Source: Chromera velia
Lineage: Eukaryota > Sar > Chromeraceae
DNA length: 64,000 nt
Direction of reading: 5' to 3'
NCBI GenBank assembly: GCA_018398765.1
Contig: JAHBMJ010003975.1
Location: 16,510-80,509, forward strand
The translations under genes were made by a program, and so were the position numbers. This document shows positions 11,090-21,273 of this stretch, one piece after another. Numbering within the stretch: the stretch's first letter is position 1; every line of letters begins with the position of its first letter. The notes beneath the pieces are model-generated. The model was not told the origin of the DNA, made no database searches, and saw nothing but the letters and a program-made list of their open reading frames with translations.

Positions 11090-11395
11090 TCCTTCCTTCC
11101 TCCCTCCCTTCCTTGCTTCCTTCTTTTTTTCATTCATTCATTCATTCATTCATCCAATCATTCATTCATTCATTCATTCATTCATTCAGTCAGTCAGTCA
11201 GTCAGTCAGTCGGTCAGCCGGTCAGTCGGTCAGTCGGTCAGTCGGTCAGTCGGTCAGTCGGTCAGTCGGTCAGTCGGTCAGTCGGTCAGTCAGTCAGTCA
11301 GTCAGTCAGTCAGTCAGCCAGCGGCCAACCAGTCAGTCCGTCAGTCAGTCAGTCAGTGAGTCAGTCATTCATTCAGTCAATCACTGAAACATTCA
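10660..11395. repeat. Chain of related tetranucleotide repeats
   Basis: About 735 bases hold period-4 repeats that change unit step by step: CTTC with CTTT, then CTTT with CTTG, then CATT, then CAGT, then CGGT, then CAGT again. Neighbouring units mostly differ by one base. Long open frames rich in PSF, LSFF, HSFI and SVSQ result from the period and are not genes. Confidence 0.95.
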
Positions 11396-11722
11396 ACTTT
11401 CTCCTTTTCACTTCTTCCTTCCATTCAATTCTCTCTCTTGCTCTCTGTTTTTATATGTGGTTTTTAGGGGTAGGGGGTGGGGGGTACACACGTAGTCTAG
11501 GGGGTAGTGGGTGGGGTGGGGTGGCGGGTCGGGGAGGGTGCATTTCTTTCAGTGTTTTATTTCTTTCTCGCATTGAACTCTTTGGGTTAACGCCGCTTAC
11601 AGTCTGACCAACCCATGATGTGAATCGTTTTTTCGCTGTGAATCTTCACCGGGGAAGTTCACCGAACAGCCAACCCACCACCCACCAGCCACCACTGTGG
11701 CACCACAACCCAAACCACATAC

Positions 11723-11753
<31 letters not shown>

Positions 11754-12490
11754 CTGGCACACACACATACACAACTAATTAAGACAAAAGTAGACAAAAG
11801 TACTAATTGCTACACGAAAAACGTGTTGCAGTTTTAAGTTAATTAGATTGGGTACTAGTTAGTAGTTAGAGCATCATCATCATACGCCATCGCCATCGGC
11901 CTATAAATAGACGTCTAGTGTTCGGCGGCAACGCACGATCGAGGCAGTTCGGTAGCATTTATCTAGGCATTTATATAGTTAAAGTAGTTGTAAAAAGTCA
12001 TCCATAGTTACCCTAGAAGTTGCATATTTAAAAGTGCTGATACAGTTTTTAACATCTTTTTCTTTGTACAAGATATGTACTACAAACCCCCCTGACACTA
12101 TAAGCTATACTTGATCGAAGGCTGTCGAGGATAGTCCTAGAGATGGTCTTATATTAATTAGTCTTGATCGAAGGCGGCCGGAGACCGCCGAAGAAAATCG
12201 TATGTCTTGATGGAAAGCCGCCGAAGGCGGACAACGTTTGCGTCGAGAGGGGCATCAGAAAACCCTTACACAAAGAAAAGAAGACAGGGAGTGGAAAGAG
12301 ATGGTGTAAGGGGATTGGGAGCTAAGGAGAAGAGAAAAGCTCTCTGTCTCTTTTGATTATTTCTCCCCAAAGTCTGTGACTGCCCATGTTCATGTATCTT
12401 CGCGGCCAATTGTGCAGTCTGCTGACAGTGTAGTTAGTCCTTCTTCAATATACCGAATTCAAATGCATCAAATTCTCTTGCAGAAATTGT
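11396..12490. other. Intergenic with small dispersed repeats
   Basis: No gene is visible. Present are a G-rich stretch at 11465-11540, a (CA)n tract at about 11720-11780, a 67-base repeat at 11886-11952 that recurs at 59482-59546, and two or three copies of the GATCGAAGGC..GCC palindrome family at 12111-12235. Confidence 0.5.
11886..11952. repeat. Dispersed repeat, copy 1
   Basis: The segment beginning CGCCATCGCCATCGGCCTAT and ending GGCAGTTCGG recurs at 59482-59546 with a few substitutions and a 4-base indel. Here it is bordered on the left by a CATCATCATCAT run, and at the second site it adjoins the truncated end of a LINE. It may be a fragment of a retroelement; no coding capacity. Confidence 0.7.
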
Positions 12491-12945
12491 TGCATGTCGG
12501 GGACGAGTGAAGTGCTTTTTGCCCCCCTAAAGCGGCGCATTTTCATAAAAAACTCGTTCTCATAATTGGTAAGGAGTTAGAAGCTGAAACTTTGTGTAAG
12601 AAGACGTTGTAACGATAGAAAAAGACCTATGAAACAGATTTTTCATATCATTTCTAGAAACATAGGCTGCCATACAAATTTTATAAGTTTTATACCGTTT
12701 TTTTTACTGTTAAAAACCGTTAAAAAATGACTGCAAAATCAAAAAATTTGTATGGCAGCCTATATTTCTAGAAATGATATAAAAAATGTGTTCCATAGGT
12801 CTTTTTCCATCGTTACAACGTCTTCTTACACAAAGTTTCAGCTTCTAACTCCTTACCAATTATGAGAATGAGTTTTTTGCGGAAAAGCGCCGGTCTCTTA
12901 TGCAGAGGGGGGGGCAAAAAGCACCTCACTCGTCCCCAGCATGCA
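12491..12945. mobile_element. 455-bp fold-back (long inverted repeat) element
   Basis: The left end TGCATGTCGGGGACGAGTGA and the right end CTCACTCGTCCCCAGCATGCA are near-exact reverse complements. The match continues inward through TAAGGAGTTAGAAGCTGAAA and its complement, past GACGTTGTAACGAT, to a centre near 12718. Each arm is about 210 bases, and pairing is best in the outer 170. There is no coding capacity. The structure fits a fold-back transposon or MITE, whose RNA would form a long hairpin. No clear target-site duplication is seen beyond the ends. Confidence 0.8.
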
Positions 12946-13938
12946 TGTAGACAAACAGGCAAGAGTACAAAGGCAGGAGAGAGAACGCATCTCTCGAAGT
13001 GAGAGGACTTCGTGTACGGTGCTGGCAGGGAGCAATCTATCAGTCATTTTGTCAGGTCGCAAACGTCACCCTCGGATCTTCTCTAGGCATCAGCTAAAGA
13101 AAAAAAAAAAGAAAAAAAAATAAGCGATCAGAAGAGATTTTTTTTTTTCCCTTTTTTTCTTTACTTTTTTACTCTAAACAACACTTAACAACAGTTGTGC
13201 AACATATGAACAACACTTGTGCAACACTTAAACAACAGTTGTTTGACTGCATGAAGAAGAAGAAAAAAAAGAAATAAAATAAAGGGTTTTAGAGGATCTT
13301 TTTTTTTTTTTCTCTTTAGCCGACGCCTAGGATCTTCTGATAATGAGGAGGACTCTAAGTCAGATGAAGAGTAAATTAGATTTAATGATGAGGAGTGCAT
13401 CAGTGATCAAAACATTTTTTTATGTATAATATTTTTTATACTACTGAAAATGCAATGAGCCACATTATGAGCGCCGAAGATGGTCTTAATATTGATCGAA
13501 GGCGGCCGTAGGCCGCCGAAGATGGGCCTTAGATGGCAGTATTTTGATCGATTCTAAAAAGTTCATAGCTTAAATTAGTGTTAGAGAGGTGGTACTACAA
13601 CTTAACATGTTTTACAAATAGCTAGTTATAACCTTAAAAACATGCAGCGCTAGATACAGCGCTAACGTATATATTTTATGGTAGTTTAGGTGGTAGTAAA
13701 TTGTTTAAACTTTATAGTTTATTCATATATTTTCTTTTAATTTGTATGCAAGTACTTTAATTGTACATGATACTTGCCTTATACATCCTTATACCACAGG
13801 AGACTTGATAAAGTGGGAGTCACTGAGGCGCACGGTGCAGGCGCACGGTGCTGCGCGCCGTGCGCGGACCGACTTGATATATATAGTCGATCGATCCCTA
13901 TCTGGACATTGAAGCTGACGAGTTGATAGCTCTTCACT
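12946..13938. other. Intergenic, AT-rich
   Basis: No gene is visible. A/T homopolymers and ACAACACTT/AACAACAGTTGT words lie at 13090-13310, another GATCGAAGGCGGCCG palindrome at 13492-13524, and a CG-rich GTGCGCG block at 13835-13870 near the 3' end of the ankyrin gene. Confidence 0.45.
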
Positions 13939-15327
13939 TTAAGTGTCAAGAAGTATCAGGGAGGTCGCTTGCTGAAGGAATGGGAGCACAAGCGAACCCT
14001 CAGGTTGCTCGTCTTCTGCAATTTTAAGCGCCGTTTGTCCATTCCCGTCCAGAGCAACCACGTCGATCCCTTTTGAAACAAGCAGCTCTGCAATCGTCTT
14101 CTTTTTCTGAAACACGCTACTCTCAACCTCTTCCGATTCGTCTGTTCGTGCAACGAAGTGCAGAGCTGTGCTACCATCGTTGGATGTTGCATGCAGGTCG
14201 GCACCGCTCTCTAACAACAGCTCCGTGACACCCAGTGCACCGATCCAGGCCGCAAGATGGAGGACTGTCGCTCCTGATTCGACCCTTGCATGAATATCGG
14301 CCCCTCGAGAAATCAGAAGCTCTGCAATGTCTCTGTGGTCTCTCGGAACTTCGTCAAATATCACAGCAGTCTGATGAAGAGGGGTTAGTCCCTTTCCATC
14401 TGTGTCATTCACTCTTGCACCATGGTTCAACAACGTCTCCACCACATCTCTGTGACCATACCCAATTGCAGGGAAAATAGAAGTCCTGCACAATGCGTCC
14501 GTCGTCTTTGAATTCACATCTGCACCGCGTCTCTGCAAAAGTCGGACGAGGTCTAACAGACCAGATTGTGCAGCATAAAGGAGAGGCGTCACCCCTTTGT
14601 CAGTCACTGCGTCCACTTCTGCCCCACTCGCCACGAGGAATTCGGCAATCTCCGGTTTGCCTTCCCGGCAGGCGATGTGGAGGGCCCTCTTGCCTCCCTC
14701 ATTCCCTCCCCCTTCACGACAAACTTCAAGTCCAGCCCCCGCTCCCACCAGGATCTCCACCGCCTCCAAACTCCCAAACGTCACAGCTCCCATCAACGCA
14801 CTTTCTTTGACCATCTGCTGTTCTCCCTCTCCATCACCCCCCCCGGCCGGCCTCTCAACGAGGGTGTCCACTTCCGCCCCCACCTTTAGGAGAAGCTCTA
14901 CGTCTTCTTTCTTCTCCCTCTCCCCCGTCTCCATGAATGCGTTGAGGGCCTCACGCAGCGTCTCAGCCGACACTGCTTGGAAGGAACGCACGTTGCCGAT
15001 ATCGAGGGCAAAGAGGGGCTCTAAGTCTATTCGGTAATACAGACTCATGAGCGTGTTCAATTCCACCCTCACACTCTTCCTCATTTCTCCCACTTGCTTT
15101 TCAATTCGATCGAGAGCGGCTGCCTCTGTCGGAAGCAGAGCAGAAGACGAGTCAACGTCTTGCACAGGATGAGACGGGGCAGCGTCTCCTGTCGGTTCGT
15201 CAGGAAACTCGACGGTACACAGCAGAGTGTGCACATTCTGCACCATGCTGACAACCTCTGTGAGACTCTCAGCGAGTCTCTGTAGCCCTTGGCGGACAGG
15301 GGCAAGAGTGGCTGCTGATCGTTTCAT
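13939..15327 (-). CDS. Ankyrin-repeat protein, 462 aa
   Basis: The first ATG of the frame is at 15327 (MKRSAATLAP); the stop is TAA. Residues 1-110 are mostly helical with heptad-like leucines, suggesting a short coiled coil, and contain no known domain. From about residue 170 to 440 run seven to eight ankyrin repeats. Clear units are RALHIACREGKPEIAEFLV, TPLLYAAQSGLLDLVRLLQ, TPLHQTAVIFDE, TVLHLAAWIGALGVTELLL and STALHFVARTDE, each ending in a GA(D/E)V-type turn. One repeat is lengthened by an insertion (HQTAVIFDEVPRDHRDI). Ankyrin stacks serve as protein-binding scaffolds; no catalytic domain is attached. It is divergent from the phosphoesterase gene. The function is unknown. Confidence 0.85.
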   Translation of the reverse strand: MKRSAATLAPVRQGLQRLAESLTEVVSMVQNVHTLLCTVEFPDEPTGDAAPSHPVQDVDSSSALLPTEAAALDRIEKQVGEMRKSVRVELNTLMSLYYRIDLEPLFALDIGNVRSFQAVSAETLREALNAFMETGEREKKEDVELLLKVGAEVDTLVERPAGGGDGEGEQQMVKESALMGAVTFGSLEAVEILVGAGAGLEVCREGGGNEGGKRALHIACREGKPEIAEFLVASGAEVDAVTDKGVTPLLYAAQSGLLDLVRLLQRRGADVNSKTTDALCRTSIFPAIGYGHRDVVETLLNHGARVNDTDGKGLTPLHQTAVIFDEVPRDHRDIAELLISRGADIHARVESGATVLHLAAWIGALGVTELLLESGADLHATSNDGSTALHFVARTDESEEVESSVFQKKKTIAELLVSKGIDVVALDGNGQTALKIAEDEQPEGSLVLPFLQQATSLILLDT

Positions 15328-16334
15328 GCCGAGTCTTTTTCGAGAGATAGACAGGCAGATCGGCACTGTAAGTGGCGCGGAGGGAATCCAGAAAAAAGAT
15401 CAAAGACGGAAAAGAGAAATCGCCAATTTGTATAGGCACCCCGGGGAGGCGGTGTTCCATGCACGGCGTGCAGACGTACGGGATTTCTATCAATACACAG
15501 GACAGCGAGCTCTGACCTGAATACGAACGCGCACGACAGAATCCCAGCAGCAAAGATTACTCAGTCGGACGACGCAAAAGACAGCCAGGGAAAGGAATAA
15601 GCCGAGGGAATCTTGTAAAACAAATGATGTGGAGCTAATCGATTGGAATTGCACACATGAGGGCAAACAGTATCGATCACCTATATATATATCTATTTCA
15701 ATTCCGTCCGTTTCATGTCGGTCAGAATCGGTCTGTCAGATTCGGTCATGATTCGGTCATGCAGACTCATTGAGTGCATGGGTTTCAGTGCCAATATAGT
15801 GCCATAGTGCCAATGAGTGCATGGTCCCCGGTCAACTAAAATTAAGGCACGCGCGTGCTATACGCGCGCGCGCGCAATGGGAGCGCGAATTAAGACATGC
15901 GCCTTGCGATTTTGGAGCAAATATTTTTTGTCACGTCATGGAGTCTCAAGTTTGTTTCAATACGGATCAGAAATATTCATATAAGCTCTTGACTCGATTT
16001 TGAATTGCTGAAGCGGAATGCTGAATTGGACAGTTGACTCCCAGAGTCCCTCTTCGGTTCCTGCTCAAAATCTGAGTAAACGCACGTGTGTTGCAAGTGC
16101 CGTCTCAAAACTGAAGACCGCGTCTCCAAAGCGCATGCATGTCTTTTCAATTACGGATAACTTTGCACTGTGTCCGAGCGTAGACGCGGGCTCTGCGACT
16201 TTTGACTCAGAGGCCAAGAAAACGTCGAAAAGGTCCCTTGGTAGTCTGGCTTTCTTGGAACCAGTCAAAAGAATATAAGCACAGGGCCAAGTATATATAT
16301 ATATATATATACTGAACAGTTGCATGTAACGAGA
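15328..16334. promoter_or_regulatory. Divergent spacer between ankyrin and phosphoesterase genes
   Basis: A 1.0-kb spacer with an ACGCGCGTGC..GCGCGCGCGC block at 15848-15880, repeated GGTCAGA/TCGGTC words at 15715-15765, and a (TA)n run at 16290-16311 about 25 bases before the phosphoesterase ATG. The (TA)n run could act as a TATA-like element, but this is only positional inference. Confidence 0.35.
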
Positions 16335-17953
16335 ATGTTTGGCTTACCTCTTTTTCTCCTCCTTGGCAATTTCCTCCCTGGTTCTTCACTGAGGCTCGGT
16401 GAGCCCCCAGAGATGGTGAAGAGGGCCCTGCAGGTTGTGGGCCAGGCAGTCGGAAGAAAGAAGAAGCCGGCAACACCAGAGCGAACAGCTCCAGGTGGAT
16501 GCAGAGACCTGGAGGTTTTGGTGAAGGGCGACACGCTGAGGATTCTGCACATGTCTGACTTCCACTTCCACCCAACAAAGGGATGCAACGGAGGTGACGT
16601 CCCTGAGCAGGCCCTGCTCCGTGAGGAAGAGGGGGGGTGTTCCAAGTCAGTTAGATAGAGACAGATTGCATGAGAGATGTGCATGTTTTGTTTTGTATTG
16701 CTATATATGTCTAAATGTTTTGTTTTGTACGGTTTTTTCCAATATGTGTCGCACTTTTTCTTTTTTCAGTTGTTATTGCATGAAGAAAAGGGATAAAACT
16801 GTTGTGTGACTATGTGCGCGCATTCTTTTGTGCCGCTGTGTTTTTCTTTCACGTGCTGTTCTCCTCCTCCTCCTCCTCCTCCTTCTTCTTCTTCTTCTTC
16901 TTCTTCTTCTTGTCATTATCTCCTGTCAATCTCGCTTTTGTGTATGCAGGGCCACCGAAGAGTTCGTCAACAAGGTCACTGATGAGTATCTGCCTGAGGT
17001 GGACCTCGTTGTGCTGAATGGAGACCTGATCAATTGGGATGCAGGTGAGTTGGTCGTCTTGAAAGAAAAGAAAAAGGGGAGGCTCAGTGCTCTTAGTTGC
17101 TTCGATAGAATGCGTGTGCATGCTTTCTGTCTTTCAACACCGCCTCTCCCTCCAGCCTCCCCCCTTTCTCTCTCTACGTTTGTGGTGTGTGTGTATGTGT
17201 GTGTGTAGGTGTGTTTCTGCGGGGTGTGTGTGTGTGTGTGTGTATGTGTGTGTGAATGTCTCTTACCTTCTCACAGCTCAAATGAAGGCCTGATGCTCCA
17301 ACGAACTTGACTGCAGTGCGGGGAGACGAAACAGACCTCTCCAAGTTTCTCCTCGAGAAGCCTGGGTTCCTCAGGCACTTCGTTGACCAGGCAAACGTGC
17401 AGAACGTCCCTGTGATGGTCTTGTTGGGCAATCACGACTCACCTTCGATGACCTGCGTGGACTTTAATGCTGAAAATGGAAAAGGGCCCTCTGTGTTTGA
17501 CTGTGACGTCTCTTCTTTCACAGTCACTTTCGAGCAGCGGATTAGAAAGAGAAGATGGGGGAGCGTGCAAGGGATGTTCAGCCGATCTGCTAATCTCTGC
17601 ACTGCTCCTGGTGATGAAGTGCACGGGGTCGGCAACCTGGTCGTGTTTGCAAACGTCAACGGCAAGAAGGTGCCTCTCGTTTTTGTAGACAGCGGCACAG
17701 CGCTGTCATTAAACGTGCAGCCGTTCAAAGAGGCAGAGGTCAAGGAGGTTCTGTACGACTGGGTGCGCCCCTCTCAGGTCGACTGGATGAAGAACAGACT
17801 TGCAAATGGACACGGAGAGAGCTTTAGAGGGACGGTGCCAGGGTTCATCTTCACACACCACCCTCCCGCTCTGACCACACGACCAGTCAAAACATTCCAC
17901 GATTCCTTTGCCCTGGATAACGTCAAGATCCTCTCAGGTCGGGTCAAGGATAC

Positions 17954-17989
<36 letters not shown>

Positions 17990-18961
17990 GTCTCTCTCTG
18001 ACTGAAACACGTAGACACGCTCAATCACCCTGTCAGTCAGTACGTCAGTTCGTCAGTCAGCCACTTATCTACTCCCGCAATCAATTTTTGCTTCATGTAG
18101 AATCATGCTTCGCTCACTCATGTATCCGTGTGTGTCTCCTGAAGCGAAAAGTTTGACTTGAAAGGTAGCGCGTGAGGTAAGCTAGACCCAAACGGACCAA
18201 AGGAGATGCATGCTGAGCGAACCTTTGTCCGTTTCACTACACACCTCATAGTAATAACGGTTTAATAGTGGGGCTGTAAATTTCGACTCTTCTCGAACCC
18301 TTTGCTGTTGTGAATTCGCATCCGCCTCTTCTTACCCGCGGTACTCACTTGAACACATCTTGCAGGCCAGATGTGGGTCGGTAGCAGAAATCACGGCAAA
18401 CCCGACCAAGGTGAGAAGGGGGGGGAGTTTCGCACTGTGGAGAATTTCAGTTGTGCGACGTCGTCCGAGTCCAAGCGTCCACTTCGCCCTGTGATTAGCT
18501 CATCCGAATATTCCACAAACCCGAAAGAGAATTGGAAACTGAACGTGAGAGAGGACAAGGAGGGGGCAGAGGAAGAAGCGTGTGCTGGTGCAGAGGAGAT
18601 GGAATTTTTCGATGGACCCTCACAAGACAGGGGGGAGACGCTGATGCAAGCAGCCACATCCTCTAGGTTGATTGCAGCCCTCTTCTCGGGACACCATCAC
18701 GAGAATGATTACTGTGCCATTGCCGAGGACACGCCCGTTGCGTTCTGTTATGGGGGAACTGCCGGATACACAGCCGCCACTTATGAAAAGGCGAAAGAAT
18801 TTGGACCCCGTCCCAGGGGGGCAAAATTGGAACATCAGGTTCGTTTGATCCACTATCAACTGCCCAAACACGGCAAGGCCCGTTTGAGCACCCGGTTAAT
18901 CAGAGACATTTATGGGGGGGGAACAGAGCTTGGCCCTGAAACTGTCCTTCCTCTAGCTTGA
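16335..18961 (+). CDS. Secreted calcineurin-like metallophosphoesterase (Dcr2/PAP-like), 540 aa, 4 exons
   Basis: Exons are 16335-16645, 16950-17044, 17317-17937 and 18366-18961; phases 2, 1 and 1 join cleanly. The N-terminus is a short signal peptide (FGLPLFLLLGNFLPG). All five metallophosphoesterase blocks are present: MSDFHFHP (Asp 75, His 77), VVLNGDLINWD (Asp 129), VLLGNHDS (173-176), FTHHPP (His 316-317) and SGHHHEND (451-454). These bind two metal ions. The order and the DFHF/GNHD/GHHH variants resemble the Dcr2 and purple-acid-phosphatase-29 group of extracytoplasmic phosphatases. A basic insert of about 90 residues containing EDKEGAEEEACAGAEE-like charge clusters sits before the last block. 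The substrate cannot be told from sequence. Donors are GTCAGT, GTGAGT and GTCGGG; intron 3 holds a (TC)n run. Confidence 0.88.
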
Positions 18962-19773
18962 ATGACCACGAGTTCAAGAAATTAACAGACTGGCAATGGG
19001 CACCGTGCATAAATCTCAGGCTTGGACTGAGCTAAGGGCAGAGTGAATAACTGAATGTCTTTTTACATTTTTACGCTGCCAATATTGATCCTAGTATTGA
19101 TCTGTACATATAGCATAGTAATAGTAAAAAATGACTTTCTGGATTCTTTTATGTGTAACGGTGGCTGCTTGGTTGAAATCAGCCCAAAAACAACCTTTTG
19201 CTCAATAAACAAATTGATTAAAGCAATCATTTTACAACGGTGGCTTTTTTTTTTTAATTTGATCACTAGCACTATTACTAGTAAGTTCCAATACATACCG
19301 TACGTACAGCTGTCATAAGATTAACTAGAAGATTAATCAAATGCTTAAAAAGACTACAATTAAAAATAGACTACAAAAATAAACTACAAAGAAGTTAATG
19401 AATTTCAGCTATAGAGCTATAAGTATTATACGAGAAAACAGTCCAATAAGTTGATTAGCCTAAAAGTTGGTAAAATAGATAGAACAGTAAACATAGCTAG
19501 AAACAGAGTTTCAAAAAATCTAGTTTAAAAAAGTAAGTTTAAAACAGTTTGAATAGTCCACTACTTTTCGATTTGCTACGCTTCATAGTAAATAGTTACA
19601 AAATAAATTGTGAATTAAATCTAAATTATAGTCTAAATATTATAGTTGCCCGGGAACTTGCCTCAGGCTGAGCAGTTGCGATTATTTGGCGATATTAAAT
19701 CTGACCGCAATTTCTGCGTAAGCTCCCTCTTTTTCTGTAATCGTGCACAGCCTGAATTGAAGTTAATTCTTTT
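18962..19773. other. Intergenic between convergent genes, AT-rich
   Basis: Tail-to-tail spacer between the phosphoesterase and FtsJ genes. It is AT-rich and contains no gene or obvious repeat that I can support. Confidence 0.5.
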
Positions 19774-21273
19774 TCATGACGGGATCCTTCCAGTGACGGT
19801 GACTTCCTCAGTCCCGTTGGACATCAGCTGAAGCATGCGGACTGACGAGGGGTCGAGAACAGACTTCAGTCGCTCCACTGCCTTCTCCAACCCCTCCCTC
19901 CACTGCTGCGCCCCCCCGTCGAAATTCTTCAAGGTGATCACTGCAGCACCCCCCGGTACCATCAATTCTCTAAAGAGCAGGAACGTGTCAACGCTGTCAC
20001 ACGTCGGACAGTTCATGTCACACACGTATGCGTCTAGAAACGGGCCCTCAGAAGGTGGCACCAATGCCCCCTTCGTCTTTCTCCTTTGAGTGATCACCTC
20101 TCTGATCTGAGAGACGGACTCTTTCGCCTTCACTGCCAGATGAATAATGGAGTCTGGCAAGGAAGCATGAAGAGCACCAGGGTCCACAGCCACGACGGCA
20201 TCGCACCCCAATTGGGTGGCAAGCACATAAGACCACCCGCCGGGTGAGGCTCCGATGTCCACAGCACAGCGGGGTCTGTTCTGTTCGACTCTCTGTAATT
20301 TCAACGCACTCTTCTCCCCCCCACCCCCTCCCTCTTCATCCACAGGGTGTGGAAGAAGAATGTCGGATCTCTTGGCTAGCTCGGCTAGTTTGAACTGGGC
20401 TCTGGAGACCACTAAGTCCTTCCCTTCCCCCACCAACTCGACCCGAGAGGAATCTCGGGCAGCAAACATGTACGGACTTTTCTCCTTTCCCCCCCCCATT
20501 ACCGTGTCCTCCCCTTCAACTGGCAGGCTGTTGATTTGGTGCACCCCGCAGTACACAGTCCCCTCCACACCCACAATGTCCACACACAAGAGGGCATCTC
20601 CTGGAGACGCCACTGCAACCTTCTCCCCCCTCTCCTCCCCCACCAGAGGCTTTCCATTCAACAACTCTGCGAACTCCCTCTCCATGGACTTGGGGTAGGC
20701 CCGCACTCGGAATTTGACGTCTGTGGGCCCAGGCATGCCCCTGCTGAAGGCCCCGAAGGTGCCCTGGCAGTACGCAGCGGCGGTGTCGAGGGAGGGCCCC
20801 CTGTGCCCCATGCGGTAACACCGCAACACACACTTCAAGACTGGGTCCTCCCCCATTCTCCTCACAAACTCTCTTTCTTCATCCCTCACACACACAGACG
20901 AGGAAGACGAAGAGCGACCCGTCGGTTGCCTCATTCGAATCAGCAGCGCTCTGTCTGCGAATCTGTTCTTTCCGTGTGCCCTCGCCATACGCATGTCCTC
21001 TATGAACCTCCCGTACACATCCTTCAAATAACTCCCCAGTCTATTCTCGTGTGAGGCCATGTACTGCAGAACGACGTGGCACTCGAAGGAGAAAATCATA
21101 TCGTCACGCAGACGGTGGGGGTAGAAGCACTCCTCCCCCCACTTACAGGCCCCGTCTCCTTCCCGCACGTAGACGGCACAGGGCGGCCGGTCCTCCTTCG
21201 CCACGTGCAGCCCCTCGCATGCAGACCCGTCGCAGCTCCCCATCATGTGCCTCCAACAAAGAGCTGCACGCAT
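19774..21273 (-). CDS. CCCH zinc finger / FtsJ-type RNA 2'-O-methyltransferase, 499 aa
   Basis: The first ATG is at 21273 (MRAALCWRHM); the frame is open further only with a TTG start. Two CCCH fingers come first: C6-x7-C14-x4-C19-x3-H23 and C32-x10-C43-x5-C49-x3-H53, the second widened. Residues 160-250 contain a strand-rich segment (VRAYPKSMEREFAELL ... VCVDIVG-like ... YCGVHQI) that resembles a THUMP-type RNA-binding fold, which I hold as inference. The C-terminal half is an FtsJ/RrmJ methyltransferase: RAQFKL with Lys 295, motif I VDIGASPGGWS (338-347), VAVDPGAL, CDM with Asp 419 and ITLKNF with Lys 449, i.e. the K-D-K set expected for 2'-O-methylation. It probably modifies ribosomal or other RNA. 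Linkers contain Gly/Glu and Ser runs. A single exon, ending in TGA. Confidence 0.85.
   Translation of the reverse strand: MRAALCWRHMMGSCDGSACEGLHVAKEDRPPCAVYVREGDGACKWGEECFYPHRLRDDMIFSFECHVVLQYMASHENRLGSYLKDVYGRFIEDMRMARAHGKNRFADRALLIRMRQPTGRSSSSSSVCVRDEEREFVRRMGEDPVLKCVLRCYRMGHRGPSLDTAAAYCQGTFGAFSRGMPGPTDVKFRVRAYPKSMEREFAELLNGKPLVGEERGEKVAVASPGDALLCVDIVGVEGTVYCGVHQINSLPVEGEDTVMGGGKEKSPYMFAARDSSRVELVGEGKDLVVSRAQFKLAELAKRSDILLPHPVDEEGGGGGEKSALKLQRVEQNRPRCAVDIGASPGGWSYVLATQLGCDAVVAVDPGALHASLPDSIIHLAVKAKESVSQIREVITQRRKTKGALVPPSEGPFLDAYVCDMNCPTCDSVDTFLLFRELMVPGGAAVITLKNFDGGAQQWREGLEKAVERLKSVLDPSSVRMLQLMSNGTEEVTVTGRIPS

Noticed and set aside
11190-11370. GTCA/GTCG repeats considered as a CRISPR-like array
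   Set aside because: Period is 4 bases with no unique spacers, in a eukaryotic context.
10551-11607. Frames of 120-280 codons rich in PSF, LSFF and SVSQ
   Set aside because: Direct translation of period-4 repeats, which contain no stop codons; no start context or domain.
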